Source of the DNA: Paraburkholderia phytofirmans OLGA172
GTDB lineage: Bacteria > Pseudomonadota > Gammaproteobacteria > Burkholderiales > Burkholderiaceae
DNA length: 64,000 nucleotides
Reading direction: 5' to 3'
NCBI RefSeq assembly: GCF_001634365.1
Contig: NZ_CP014578.1
Span: forward strand, 3,534,001 to 3,598,000
The notes beneath the pieces were generated by a model. It was not told the origin of the DNA. It saw only the letters and a list, made by a program, of their open reading frames with translations, and did not search any database. Position 1 is the first letter of the stretch. Each line of letters begins with the position of its first letter. Shown piece after piece: positions 38,192-47,409 of the stretch. The translations under genes and the position numbers were made by a program.

Positions 38192-40686
38192 GCAACACAA
38201 TCAACTTTGGCATCGACCTCGGGACGTCAAACTCTCTCATAGCCAAATTTGAGAAAGGGCACGTCGAGGTGTTCAAGAATCCGAGCGGATTCAAAGAAAC
38301 CCTGCCCTCTGTCGTCGGGTTCCGCAACGACCGCATCCTCATTGGTGAACAAGCCAAGGCGTACCTGCAGCGCGATTCCAAAAGCGTCGTCAGCCGCTTC
38401 AAGCGCAAGATGGGTACGGCGGAGAGCTTTCAAATCAAGTCGCTCGACACTTCAAAAACCCCCGTGGAGCTCTCGGCCCACGTCCTCAAGGAGCTGAAGA
38501 CCTTCGTGCAGACGGGGGAGGAACTGGGCTCGGCTGTCATCACCATCCCAGCCTCTTTCGATACGCTGCAAAGCAACGCGACCAAGGAAGCTGGCGTGCA
38601 GGCCGGCTTCAGGCATGTCGTGTTGTTGCAGGAGCCTATCGCAGCGAGCCTCGCTTACGCGAACAAGGAAAGGAATATCGACCTCAAGAACAGCCAATGG
38701 CTCGTCTACGACCTCGGGGGCGGCACGTTTGACGCGGCGCTTGTGCGCATCGTCGAAGGCGAGCTGACGGTGTTGGACCACGAGGGTGATAACTACCTGG
38801 GTGGGTCGGACTTCGATGCCCTTCTGGTCGAAAAGCTGGTGGTCCCTGAGCTCAATCGTCGGGGCAAGTTCAACAACCTGGTCGCGGAACTGAAAAGCCA
38901 TAGCGGACGCTACAACCAACTCTGGTATGTCCTGCTCACCAAGGCGGAGGAAGCCAAAGTGGACCTCTCAGCGAAAACGTCCACGGAAATCGACCTCGGC
39001 ACCATCCACGTCGAAGATGACGAGGGCAATACAGTCGATACTATCATCACCATCACGCGGAGCGACTTCGAAGCCGTTGTCAAGGACATGGTTGAGGGCA
39101 CCATCGAGATGGTGAGGAGAATCCTCACGCGCAATTCACTGCAACCGAGCGATTTGAAGTTCATCCTAATGGTGGGCGGCTCAACTTACATCCCCTACGT
39201 ACGCAAACGAGTCCAGGAGGTGCTGGGCATTAACGTGAACACGAGTATCGACCCGACCAACGCCATTGCTGTCGGAGCTGCCTACTTCGCGGGCACTAAG
39301 GAAGTAGCCCAGGCGGACGAAGAGCGGAACCGGTCATCGAACTCCCCAGTGAAGGTTCGAGTTGCCTACAACAAGACGTCGCAGGAGCCCGAAGAACCCT
39401 TTACCGCCAAGGTCGAAGGCGACATCGCAGGGATGCACTATCGCATCGTGTCCGACGATGGCTCGTTCGATAGCGGCTTGAAGACACTGGGCACGCGTGT
39501 GCTCGAAGACTTGCCCCTGCGCGAAGGTGCATACAACCTTTTCACTTTCAAGATATTTGATGCCAAAGGTGTGCCCCTTCCTCTCGACGTGGACACCATC
39601 CAGATTGCCCAGGGCCGCTACAGCGTGGCCGGGCAGATGCTCCCAGAAGACATTTGCTTGGTTATCGACGATTTATCGGCGAGGGACACCCGGCTTGTTC
39701 CGCTCTTCAACAAGAATGTGGTGCTGCCATCGCAGACCAAGCGGACACAGGAAATCGGCCGCACCATCGTGAAGGGGTCCTCCGAGGAACTGCGCATCAT
39801 GGTGGTCGAAGGCCCGTCCAACCGCCATTCAGCGACAAACAAGCCGCTGGGCACGCTGCTTATCACAGGCAAGCAAATCACGCGCGACCTCCTGAAGGGC
39901 ACCGAGGTGGACCTGAGGATTTCCATGTCCGAGTCGCGCGACCTTACCGTGAGCGCCTACCTCAATGGCACAGACCAGGAGTTCTCGCAGGTATTCAATC
40001 CCGAGAATCGGGACGTCTCGACAGCTGTGCTGGCCAGCGAGACATTGCAGCTGGAAAGCAAGCTTCAGTCAGAAATCGAGGATGCCAGCAATAACGGACA
40101 GCGCGAGGTGGCGGCAAGCCTGGAGAAGGTGCTCACGAGCGTTCAGCATCTCATGGGTGAGGTCGTCGAGCTCACGACCGACGATGTCACGGACAAGAAG
40201 TATCAGCTGGAAGACCAGAAGCGACATTTGGCGCGCGAGATGCACGAGCTGACCTCGGGCAAACGCATCGAACTCGCCCGCAAGGATTACCAGGAGGCCA
40301 AGACGGAATGTGCGAAGGTGGTCAATGAGTCGGGGAACGACCGCGAGCGCAGTCAATTCAAGGGCATCATCAGCCGCGAACAGACGTTCATCAATTCGAA
40401 CATTCCAGAAAAAATTCTGGCGGAAGCGTCAAGCCTCAGGACCATACAGTACGGGATTCTTTTCCGTCTGCCTGACTTTCTGAGGGGTATGTTCGACCAT
40501 CTGAACGAAAAACGTCCGTCGATGAACGACCAGATTCAGGCAACCCAGCTCGCTGAAAACGGCAAGCGCGCTATTGCTCAAGAAGACTGGGACAACCTGC
40601 GGCAAATCTGCGGCAGGCTATGGGACCTGGTGCCATCCGAACAGCAGAATGCCGAGGACATGCGTATGTTCACGGGATTGGTCTGA
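38188..40686 (+). CDS. Hsp70/DnaK-family chaperone of an island cassette
   Basis: An 832-residue Hsp70-like ATPase. The nucleotide-binding domain has phosphate-1 motif GIDLGTSNS (8-16), VITIPASF, phosphate-2 DLGGGTFD (175-182) and the adenosine motif LMVGGSTYIPYVRKRVQE. Residues 390-600 form a beta-rich substrate-binding region that differs strongly from housekeeping DnaK. Residues 610-832 are a long helical lid with charged coiled-coil character. It is longer than DnaK (638 residues) and lacks the terminal EEVKDKK-type tail. It overlaps the GrpE-like gene by 4 bp and ends the operon before a perfect hairpin. Likely a specialised, possibly antiphage, chaperone. Confidence 0.9.
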   Translation: MSNTINFGIDLGTSNSLIAKFEKGHVEVFKNPSGFKETLPSVVGFRNDRILIGEQAKAYLQRDSKSVVSRFKRKMGTAESFQIKSLDTSKTPVELSAHVLKELKTFVQTGEELGSAVITIPASFDTLQSNATKEAGVQAGFRHVVLLQEPIAASLAYANKERNIDLKNSQWLVYDLGGGTFDAALVRIVEGELTVLDHEGDNYLGGSDFDALLVEKLVVPELNRRGKFNNLVAELKSHSGRYNQLWYVLLTKAEEAKVDLSAKTSTEIDLGTIHVEDDEGNTVDTIITITRSDFEAVVKDMVEGTIEMVRRILTRNSLQPSDLKFILMVGGSTYIPYVRKRVQEVLGINVNTSIDPTNAIAVGAAYFAGTKEVAQADEERNRSSNSPVKVRVAYNKTSQEPEEPFTAKVEGDIAGMHYRIVSDDGSFDSGLKTLGTRVLEDLPLREGAYNLFTFKIFDAKGVPLPLDVDTIQIAQGRYSVAGQMLPEDICLVIDDLSARDTRLVPLFNKNVVLPSQTKRTQEIGRTIVKGSSEELRIMVVEGPSNRHSATNKPLGTLLITGKQITRDLLKGTEVDLRISMSESRDLTVSAYLNGTDQEFSQVFNPENRDVSTAVLASETLQLESKLQSEIEDASNNGQREVAASLEKVLTSVQHLMGEVVELTTDDVTDKKYQLEDQKRHLAREMHELTSGKRIELARKDYQEAKTECAKVVNESGNDRERSQFKGIISREQTFINSNIPEKILAEASSLRTIQYGILFRLPDFLRGMFDHLNEKRPSMNDQIQATQLAENGKRAIAQEDWDNLRQICGRLWDLVPSEQQNAEDMRMFTGLV

Positions 40687-40694
40687 TTCAATTG

Positions 40695-40724
40695 GCAGGA
40701 CCCTTGCGCAGCCTAGGGTCCTGC
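40695..40724 (+). terminator. Terminator hairpin after hsp70
   Basis: A perfect 10-bp inverted repeat GCAGGACCCT / AGGGTCCTGC with a 10-nt loop begins 9 bp after the hsp70 stop. The T tract after it is weak (TGTTCGTT). Confidence 0.75.
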
Positions 40725-40785
40725 TGTTCGTTGCGACTCCCCCGAGGCCAAATTTGCTTCCAAAAAGGCATCTGTTCCAATGCGG

Positions 40786-41793
40786 CTAACTGCCATTAAC
40801 TGATGGTGCCGTCACCTTCTCCGGATGTACATCGACGGCCCCACAACCCGGAATTCCAGCGACGATTTTTCGGGCCCTCCCCAACGCCTCTTCGGGGACT
40901 AAAATGCGACTCGCAAGTTGCAAGATTGATTTTCCACCGATGCCCGTATGAGCCATCGTCAACTCGGCCACGTTCTTATCATCGTAGCTGTTTCTTGGCG
41001 GTTTCCCAAAATATGCCGGGTCTACAGCCAGCATTCGTGCTACCGCGTCCGGACTGAGTTCCCTGACGACTTCTTCGCCATCGCAATCCATCCTGCCAAC
41101 TATTCTCCATTCGCGCTGGCGATAATATTTCAAGTCACCTGCATGGTTGGGTCGTACATCATCAGCCGGATAGAAGAGATTCACGAGAAAGTCGAGGGTG
41201 CCAGCAAGCGACGCCCAAGTACCCGCCCATTTAGCTTCCGGACTTGCCACGTCGCGTTCCGACGTTACCGTGAAGTTCCTTGACTTCAGCGTCTTGAAAA
41301 CAAACATCTCGGGAGAAACATCCTCCCCTTGGTAGGGCATCGTCACTCGAGACATTTCCCCCGCTGCCATGACATTAACAATCGCTTGTGCCTTCAGGAG
41401 GGTTGTGGCTAGCTCGGTGCCGAGCATGCTGCCGTCGGAGGCATTTCGCTCCCCCTTTGGAACGTACGTTACTGGCAGCGCCCCCAGGGCACGAATAGTG
41501 TCGTAGCCGAATTCCAAAGTGAAAGACCCGAACGTTTCCGCATGCCCTGGTAGTTCAGACGGAGCAAGCTCCGTGAAGCACGCACGTCGCTGCACACGCT
41601 CGACAAAACCTCGGTCACCGTGCTGTACTTGCGTCTGCCACCTGATGACCTCTGGCGTCAAAAGTATTCCGAAGTCGCGAATACCTTCGAGAATGCAGAG
41701 CCCTTGGTCCACGGCTGTCCGCCCAGCCTTATCTTGCCTTCGGGGGAAACTGTGGTAGAAAAATCGAGATTCAGTGTTGGACGTTGTTGTCAT
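40786..41793 (-). CDS. Possible abortive-infection (AbiGi/DUF2971-like) protein
   Basis: A 335-residue soluble protein. The opening FFYHSFPRRQDKAGRTAVDQ and LCILEGIRDFGILLTPEVIRW, followed by RRACFTELAPSELPGHAETF and FTLEFGYDTIRALGALPVTY, has the pattern of the DUF2971/AbiGi group ('H-[FT] ... IL..G..LT.E ... CFTE.....H...YG.F.I.F'). Members include AbiGi of lactococcal abortive-infection systems. The rest, including the Glu/Arg-rich YYRQREWRIVG, fits the same group. Convergent with the hsp70 operon and divergent from the STAND gene. Family membership is tentative. Confidence 0.5.
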   Translation of the reverse strand: MTTTSNTESRFFYHSFPRRQDKAGRTAVDQGLCILEGIRDFGILLTPEVIRWQTQVQHGDRGFVERVQRRACFTELAPSELPGHAETFGSFTLEFGYDTIRALGALPVTYVPKGERNASDGSMLGTELATTLLKAQAIVNVMAAGEMSRVTMPYQGEDVSPEMFVFKTLKSRNFTVTSERDVASPEAKWAGTWASLAGTLDFLVNLFYPADDVRPNHAGDLKYYRQREWRIVGRMDCDGEEVVRELSPDAVARMLAVDPAYFGKPPRNSYDDKNVAELTMAHTGIGGKSILQLASRILVPEEALGRARKIVAGIPGCGAVDVHPEKVTAPSVNGS

Positions 41794-42114
41794 GAATTTT
41801 GTACTGAAATATGTTGATGGACTTCAATCGCATCAAGGCACGCTTCGCTCCGTCGCATCCCGCAGAGGCAGGCCGAATCGCTCCTGGGCTCCCAGCACCC
41901 GCACGATATGCGTTGCGAGTATTTTCAGACCGCTACTCCTGATATCAATGCGGGATATCGACTACCGGGCGAAGAACTTTAGTGCGTGCGGCGCTCCAGC
42001 CTAAGTTGAAGGAGCGCTATCCCTGCTGCATAAAGGCATGCGCGGTGCCTCCAGAGTCGGGAGTGCCTGACAGTATCGATATACTTCGGGAATAACGACC
42101 CAGCCAAAATATCG
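41794..42114. other. 321-bp divergent intergenic region
   Basis: Lies between the AbiGi-like gene (minus) and the STAND-NTPase gene (plus), so it should hold both promoters. No open frame of substance. TATCGATATAC at 42074-42084 is a partial palindrome in an AT-richer part about 30 bp before the STAND start. Confidence 0.4.
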
Positions 42115-45100
42115 ATGAGCCTAACAGTCCCATTACGCGATGACATAACCGACCTGCCGGTCCTGAATCGACGCATCATGGCAATTGGCCCCCAAGTACG
42201 TGACTCTGAAGAAATCCGGTTTGTTAGCGACTTGGCTAAGTACCCGTTTGTTGTCCTGCTGGGAGAGCCAGGCAGCGGCAAGACTTCAACCCTACGAGCA
42301 GAGGCACGAAAAGAGGGCGCTGTGGTTGTCACCGCTCGAGAGTTGATTTACCGAAATGACGCGGGAAATGGTGCCTCCGAGGAGAGCGTCGAGACACTTT
42401 ACGTGGATGCCATTGACGAGTACCGGAGTGAGGGCGACCGCTCGGACAAAGCTTGGGGCTTGACGGCTGCCATGGGCGCCGTTAACTCGCGAAGATGGCG
42501 TGTCGCGTGCCGCTCCGAAGATTGGCGTAGCGAAGCCGACATCAAGCCATTCCTTCGACTGACTAACAACGAAAGACCGGTTGTTGTTCAATTGCAAGCG
42601 CTTCAGGGTGAGGAGGTGCTAGTAGTCTTGCGATACCTTGGGGAAGAGGCGCCGGAGCAGTTCATTGAGACCGCCTATAGTTTCGGAGCCAACGGTTTGT
42701 TGCAAACGCCACTGAGCATCAAGCTCTTACACCGGGCTGTCGAGCAGAACGGGCAGGCGTGGCCCAAGGGCAGATTCGACCTGTTCAGCGCAGCGACGAA
42801 AGCGCTGGCAGTAGAAAATAACGACGACTATGAGGGAAGGCTGCGACTGTCCGCAGAGCGTCGGCTCGCTCTCGCAGGACGGATAAGCCTCGTAATGCTC
42901 TTGTCGGGCGCCGAGCACGTCTGGCGCTCCAACAAGGGAAAGGATGATGCTGGAATTGACCCTCGGCGTCTTGTGGATGCAGATGAACTGGGAGTCGAAA
43001 TCAGCGAACTGTCTGATGTTCTCGACAGCTCATTGTTTAAAGGCGAAGGCAGACGATTTGAACCTATGCACCGAACGATAGCCGAGTTTCTTGCGGCGAG
43101 GACGTTGGCGCGAACAGTTTTAGGAATCGATTCTGAGGCCGCGTTCCCACTATCTCGAGCGATAGCGTTGATAAGTGGTTTCGACGGCTCTCCTCCAACT
43201 GAGCTGCGTGGATTGTATGCATGGTTTGCCGCACATCTCTCGGTCCTTGAAGACAATTCGGGTGCCGACCGATTGATTCAAGCAGATGCGGTATCAGTGC
43301 TCGCATACGGAGATGCATCGGTTTTCCCTGTCGAAGCAAGACGTGCCATTCTTTTTAACTTGACCAAGGAAGACCCATACTTTCGCGCATCAGGTGACTG
43401 GTTCGGCACGGATGTGGTGGCTTTCGGCGGACTCGCCTGTGAGGAACTGGCAGCCGATTTCTCGAACGTACTTGAACGCGCAGAAGACGAAGGACACCTT
43501 CTTGTTACCGTTTTCGAGGTGCTCTCCACGGGCAAACCTGTCGCCTCAGTTCGCCCCCTACTTCTTACTATTGTCCTAGATGTGGACCGCCCCGAATGGC
43601 AACGTGTCAGGGCCGTCAAGGCATGGCTTAACTGGCCTGACGACCGGAGCGAGCGGCACGAATTGCTCAGGGTTCTCGCCCAAGAAGCGCCGTCGATAGC
43701 GAGAGAGAAAATCCGAGTTGAACTCGCTGTAGCGCTCGCCTCAGGTCCGCTTGACCAGTCAATCGTCAAATCAATACTGTCGAGTTTCGAGGAGTGCCCT
43801 GAAGACAACACAGTTGGACACCTGACTGCGTTGCAGCTCCGCATGCGGGAAGAGCCGTCTGTCGAATTCTTTGATGAGCCCGTTTCCTCTTGGCGCAGCA
43901 AGGCCGAACTTCGTCCACGGTCGGGCGAGGTAGATGAATTGCTGGACCAAGTACTCGCGGCGACTATTAGACATGGTGCCAATCTCACCGGAGAAAGAAT
44001 CTGGAGATGGCTATGTAGCGTCGACAAGAATATATGGGCAGCAATGAAGAGAGACAGCAGCGATGCGCTGGCGGGCTGGCTTAAAGGGGGGGAGGGACGG
44101 GGAAATGAGCTGTTCGATGCGATTTTGTCTTCGGACCAGCCGTCAAATGGACCTTGGCTAGTCGGAAACATATATACGCATCTTACGGGGAGGCATCCGT
44201 CCGCAGCCCAGATTCAGCGCTTGCTGGAGCGGGCTCGCCAAGAGGCAACCTCAACCCTTCGTCATCACTTGCTTTCCATTGTTGTCGAACTCGCCCGTTC
44301 CCATGCGATGACGGAGAGAAGTGATTGCTTTTGGGCTGTTCACGACGTACTCGTTGGGAGTTTCGAGTACCGTGACCATCTGACCCGCTTGATTCAAGAC
44401 GACTGGAGCCTAGAACATCCTCAAAGCTCAGCGTATCGAATCGTCAGGGAACCAGATGACGCAAAGACGGCCGCCTCAAACGTCGAAAAACTGGCGCCGC
44501 TGTTGCCAGAAATTGCGGTCGGCAATTTCCCGGAAGTCCTGCGTTGGGGGGCTGACTTGTATTTCGCTCCCAACTTGCAGGACGAACTGCCCATCGGAGT
44601 CGACCGCGTCATCTACTATTCAGATGCTCAAACTGCTGCAGCCATTGTCGACGGTTGCCGATTAGTACCAACCGGCCGATTCGCCGGACTAACGGCCGCT
44701 GATATCGGCGTGGCTGACGCTCGGAATCAGCTTTACCCCGTCGAGTTCGCAGCAATTGCAGGCGTCGACATGATGCTTGATGCCATGGAATTCTCGACGC
44801 TTGAGTCCGTCCGGGTTGAAATTGCGATTTCGATATTGAGGTTGAGCTATCTGGCCCACAATCAAGAGCAACGGCAACGTCTTGAAAAATGGGCTTGCGC
44901 GAGGATTGCCCGAACGCCAACGGACAGTCTTCGCTGCCTCACCGAATATTGGCGGGCGGCGCTTGCTGCTGGTGCCGAACACCTCAGTCTGACATCACAG
45001 CTTATCGCGGAGACGGGCAGTGTTGCGGACGTAGTCGGTGGCGTCGTTGGAACTTTGCTGACAGAGGAGAAGACCCTGCCGTTGGCTGTGCTTAAGCAAC

Positions 45101-46257
45101 TGGTGCATGCTGCTTCACGGCTTCTCTCAACTCACGATATTCTCGCAATGGCCGAGACCGCCGCCGACGACGAATCGATACCGTTGGAAAATCGCACCGT
45201 TTGGAAATACGTGGCCTTCTACCTCGACCCTCAAACGCATCATGAACAGTTCATGCGCGATAGCGAAGGGCAAGGACTTGTGGAGCTATTTGACTCATTT
45301 TCCGGCAACGACCTTGCTAGTCACTTAGCACCCATTGGAGCGTCGGGCCGCACCATACGAGAAGGTATAGCCGTTCAATTGTTCGGCAAGTGGGTATCCC
45401 CTTCCAGTGAATTTGAAATAAATTCCGCTCAGGGGCGCGCGCGGCAAATTGTCCATAAAGCCTTGCAATGGCTATCTGCAAGCGGCGACCAAGCGTCTGG
45501 TGATGTGTTAAGGCGCTTAGAACAGGAGCCGTCTCTTGCACACTGGCGGAGCCTTACACGACACGCTTTAGCAAACTTCAAACGAGCGAGACGTGACGCC
45601 TACTTCGCGCATCCTACGCCTGAAAGCATAAAGTCAGCACTTCTAGGCGGTCCGCCAACAAACGGTGCTGACCTCTTTTCAGTCGTCGTCGAAGAGCTTC
45701 GCAGGTTGTCTAAAGAACTTCAGTCGGACGACGTTTCCCCCTGGAAACGCTATTGGAATGTTGACTCAGACGGCAATCCGACAGGGCCGCTCATAGAAAA
45801 CGAATGTCGGGACCGTCTTCTAGAACGTCTCCGAGACAGGCTGAAACCGTACAAAATTGCGCCACCGATGCCTGAGGCAAGGCGAGCCTACGAGACGCGC
45901 GCAGACATTATTTCGCTTACAGCCATTGGTCACACTGTTCCAGTCGAGGCTAAACGAAACAACCATCCTGACGTCTGGACTGCTGCCGCTACGCAACTGC
46001 AAGGCTACGCGAATGCGGCCGGAGCCGATGGTCATGGAATTTACCTCGTTTTCTGGTTCGGAAACGCGCCCAACAAAACGCCGTCGCGCCCGGACGGCTC
46101 AGAAGGACCTCAGACGGCTGAGCATATGGAGGCGATGTTAATAGCTGATTTGCCGACCGACATCGCCAAAAGGACGGAAGTTGTTGTGTTCGACGTATCC
46201 AACCCAGAAAAGAGAGCGGCGAAAGCTGCCCAAAAACGACAGCGCAAAGCGCTTTGA
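42115..46257 (+). CDS. STAND-like NTPase with C-terminal PD-(D/E)XK motif
   Basis: A 1380-residue single-gene candidate defence protein. The N-terminal NTPase (about 35-340) has Walker A GEPGSGKT (50-57) and Walker B LYVDAIDE (95-102) as in NACHT/STAND ATPases, then FEPMHRTIAEFLAARTLA, a typical NACHT-region helix motif. Residues 350-1180 are helical, probably HEAT-like repeats that would act as sensor. The C-terminus has Asp1264 in ETRADIISL, Glu1278-x-Lys1280 in VPVEAKRN and Gln1294/Gln1296 in TQLQGYA, the pattern of a PD-(D/E)XK nuclease. The order is opposite to most Avs proteins, where the effector is N-terminal. Activation of the nuclease on sensing is inferred. Confidence 0.8.
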   Translation: MSLTVPLRDDITDLPVLNRRIMAIGPQVRDSEEIRFVSDLAKYPFVVLLGEPGSGKTSTLRAEARKEGAVVVTARELIYRNDAGNGASEESVETLYVDAIDEYRSEGDRSDKAWGLTAAMGAVNSRRWRVACRSEDWRSEADIKPFLRLTNNERPVVVQLQALQGEEVLVVLRYLGEEAPEQFIETAYSFGANGLLQTPLSIKLLHRAVEQNGQAWPKGRFDLFSAATKALAVENNDDYEGRLRLSAERRLALAGRISLVMLLSGAEHVWRSNKGKDDAGIDPRRLVDADELGVEISELSDVLDSSLFKGEGRRFEPMHRTIAEFLAARTLARTVLGIDSEAAFPLSRAIALISGFDGSPPTELRGLYAWFAAHLSVLEDNSGADRLIQADAVSVLAYGDASVFPVEARRAILFNLTKEDPYFRASGDWFGTDVVAFGGLACEELAADFSNVLERAEDEGHLLVTVFEVLSTGKPVASVRPLLLTIVLDVDRPEWQRVRAVKAWLNWPDDRSERHELLRVLAQEAPSIAREKIRVELAVALASGPLDQSIVKSILSSFEECPEDNTVGHLTALQLRMREEPSVEFFDEPVSSWRSKAELRPRSGEVDELLDQVLAATIRHGANLTGERIWRWLCSVDKNIWAAMKRDSSDALAGWLKGGEGRGNELFDAILSSDQPSNGPWLVGNIYTHLTGRHPSAAQIQRLLERARQEATSTLRHHLLSIVVELARSHAMTERSDCFWAVHDVLVGSFEYRDHLTRLIQDDWSLEHPQSSAYRIVREPDDAKTAASNVEKLAPLLPEIAVGNFPEVLRWGADLYFAPNLQDELPIGVDRVIYYSDAQTAAAIVDGCRLVPTGRFAGLTAADIGVADARNQLYPVEFAAIAGVDMMLDAMEFSTLESVRVEIAISILRLSYLAHNQEQRQRLEKWACARIARTPTDSLRCLTEYWRAALAAGAEHLSLTSQLIAETGSVADVVGGVVGTLLTEEKTLPLAVLKQLVHAASRLLSTHDILAMAETAADDESIPLENRTVWKYVAFYLDPQTHHEQFMRDSEGQGLVELFDSFSGNDLASHLAPIGASGRTIREGIAVQLFGKWVSPSSEFEINSAQGRARQIVHKALQWLSASGDQASGDVLRRLEQEPSLAHWRSLTRHALANFKRARRDAYFAHPTPESIKSALLGGPPTNGADLFSVVVEELRRLSKELQSDDVSPWKRYWNVDSDGNPTGPLIENECRDRLLERLRDRLKPYKIAPPMPEARRAYETRADIISLTAIGHTVPVEAKRNNHPDVWTAAATQLQGYANAAGADGHGIYLVFWFGNAPNKTPSRPDGSEGPQTAEHMEAMLIADLPTDIAKRTEVVVFDVSNPEKRAAKAAQKRQRKAL

Positions 46258-46776
46258 CTCTGACGGGGTTGCCCGGCCCGACAAGCTGATTGATGCGTCT
46301 GGCATCCTCGGCTATTTCGATGCCAACGATTGAGCACAACTGACAGGACTCGCATGTGCTCGGGGCTTGGATGGACAACCACGGGTAATTTACGCGTCTT
46401 CGCTTGAGCGGCAAACTGACCGAAGAATGCAGGGCGGTCCGCCAAGTCGGACTGCATTCCTTCGCCTAGAACGAGTATTCCTCCGCTCTACCATTCCTGG
46501 GGTTGTTTCGGTGCTGGCCAATCCACCTTTGGACGGTGCGACGTGTTTCAGGGAGCGATAACTTGTCGACGGCATTCCTGAGCGTTGGTCTCCTGGGATT
46601 CAACTACTACACCGAGCAACTGCAGGTCCTAACGGAGGACAGTTTACGCGGTGCGCCGAGGCTGGTAATGCCGTGTTACCAATCTCGCACCGCCGTTTCA
46701 CATGTGTCCGACATCGCTTCTTACACTCCGAGCCGTAGTCACTGACATTGCACTCAATGTACGAGGATTAGCGAAA
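46258..46776. other. 519-bp intergenic region
   Basis: No credible coding region, RNA gene or repeat was seen. All frames are short. It separates the STAND gene from two small exported proteins. Confidence 0.5.
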
Positions 46777-47049
46777 ATGAACAGGAAAATTCTCGGCGCA
46801 GCGTTCGGTCTGGCAGCATCGGCACACGCCGACGCCGCCATTGGATTGGGCATCCCCGGTGCCGTGTATGCGCCTGCAGAACCGGTGTACGCACCGCCAC
46901 CTCCCGTCGTGTATGCTCCCGCACCTGTCGCCGTCGCGTACGGCGGTGGTGACGACTGGCGAGCCCGTGAATGGCGCGAACGTCGCGAGTGGCGTGAGCG
47001 TGAATGGCGCCGCCAGGAATGGCGTGAGCACGAGTGGCACGGGTATTGA
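46777..47049 (+). CDS. Small exported protein with Arg/Trp/Glu-rich tail
   Basis: A 90-residue protein starting MNRKILGAAFGLAASAHADA, a signal-peptide-like N-terminus. A Pro/Ala/Tyr-rich segment (YAPPPPVVYAPAPVAVAYGG) follows. The tail consists of the repeated unit REWREREWRR-type, ending EWHGY. Similar small periplasmic proteins with W/R-rich ends are common in Burkholderia and have unknown function. GAGG lies 9 bp before the chosen ATG. An upstream in-frame start at 46702 lacks support. Confidence 0.65.
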   Translation: MNRKILGAAFGLAASAHADAAIGLGIPGAVYAPAEPVYAPPPPVVYAPAPVAVAYGGGDDWRAREWRERREWREREWRRQEWREHEWHGY

Positions 47050-47102
47050 AACGACACCGGACGGTGCCACATCCGAAACATTCAATCTCTGAGTATCTTC
47101 GA

Positions 47103-47339
47103 ATGAACGCTAGCTTGATACGAATCGCCTTGATTGCAACTACGCTGGTCTTCGCAACAGCAGGCACGGCAAACGCCGCAGGTTGCCTCAAGGGCGCGGT
47201 GGTAGGCGGGGTTGCTGGGCATTACGCGGGGCACCACGCTGTAGTTGGCGCAGTCGGTGGCTGCATGGTCGGCAGGCACGTTGCGAAGCAACACGCTCAA
47301 CAGCAAGCTGCCCAACATCAAGCAATACAGGCGCAATAA
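47103..47339 (+). CDS. Small exported glycine-zipper protein
   Basis: A 78-residue protein with a clear signal peptide (MNASLIRIALIATTLVFATA, then GTANA). The mature part has a glycine-zipper-like stretch (GAVVGGVAGHYAGHHAVVGA) and a His/Gln-rich end. Proteins of this type sit in or near the outer membrane in Burkholderia; the role is unknown. It lies 53 bp after the previous exported protein and may be co-transcribed. Convergent with the H-NS-like gene. Confidence 0.75.
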   Translation: MNASLIRIALIATTLVFATAGTANAAGCLKGAVVGGVAGHYAGHHAVVGAVGGCMVGRHVAKQHAQQQAAQHQAIQAQ

Positions 47340-47353
47340 AACGTCGTCGGCCT

Positions 47354-47397
47354 GGTGTACCCGGTGGAACCAGCAAATCGTTGGTCCACCGGGCACC
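47354..47397. terminator. Hairpin between convergent genes
   Basis: An imperfect inverted repeat, GGTG-TA-CCCGGTGGA against TCCACCGGG-CACC with an inner ACCA/TGGT extension, lies between the glycine-zipper gene and the H-NS-like gene. There is no strong T tract in either direction, so a shared bidirectional terminator is plausible but weakly supported. Confidence 0.5.
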
Positions 47398-47409
47398 TGA
47401 CAACTACGT

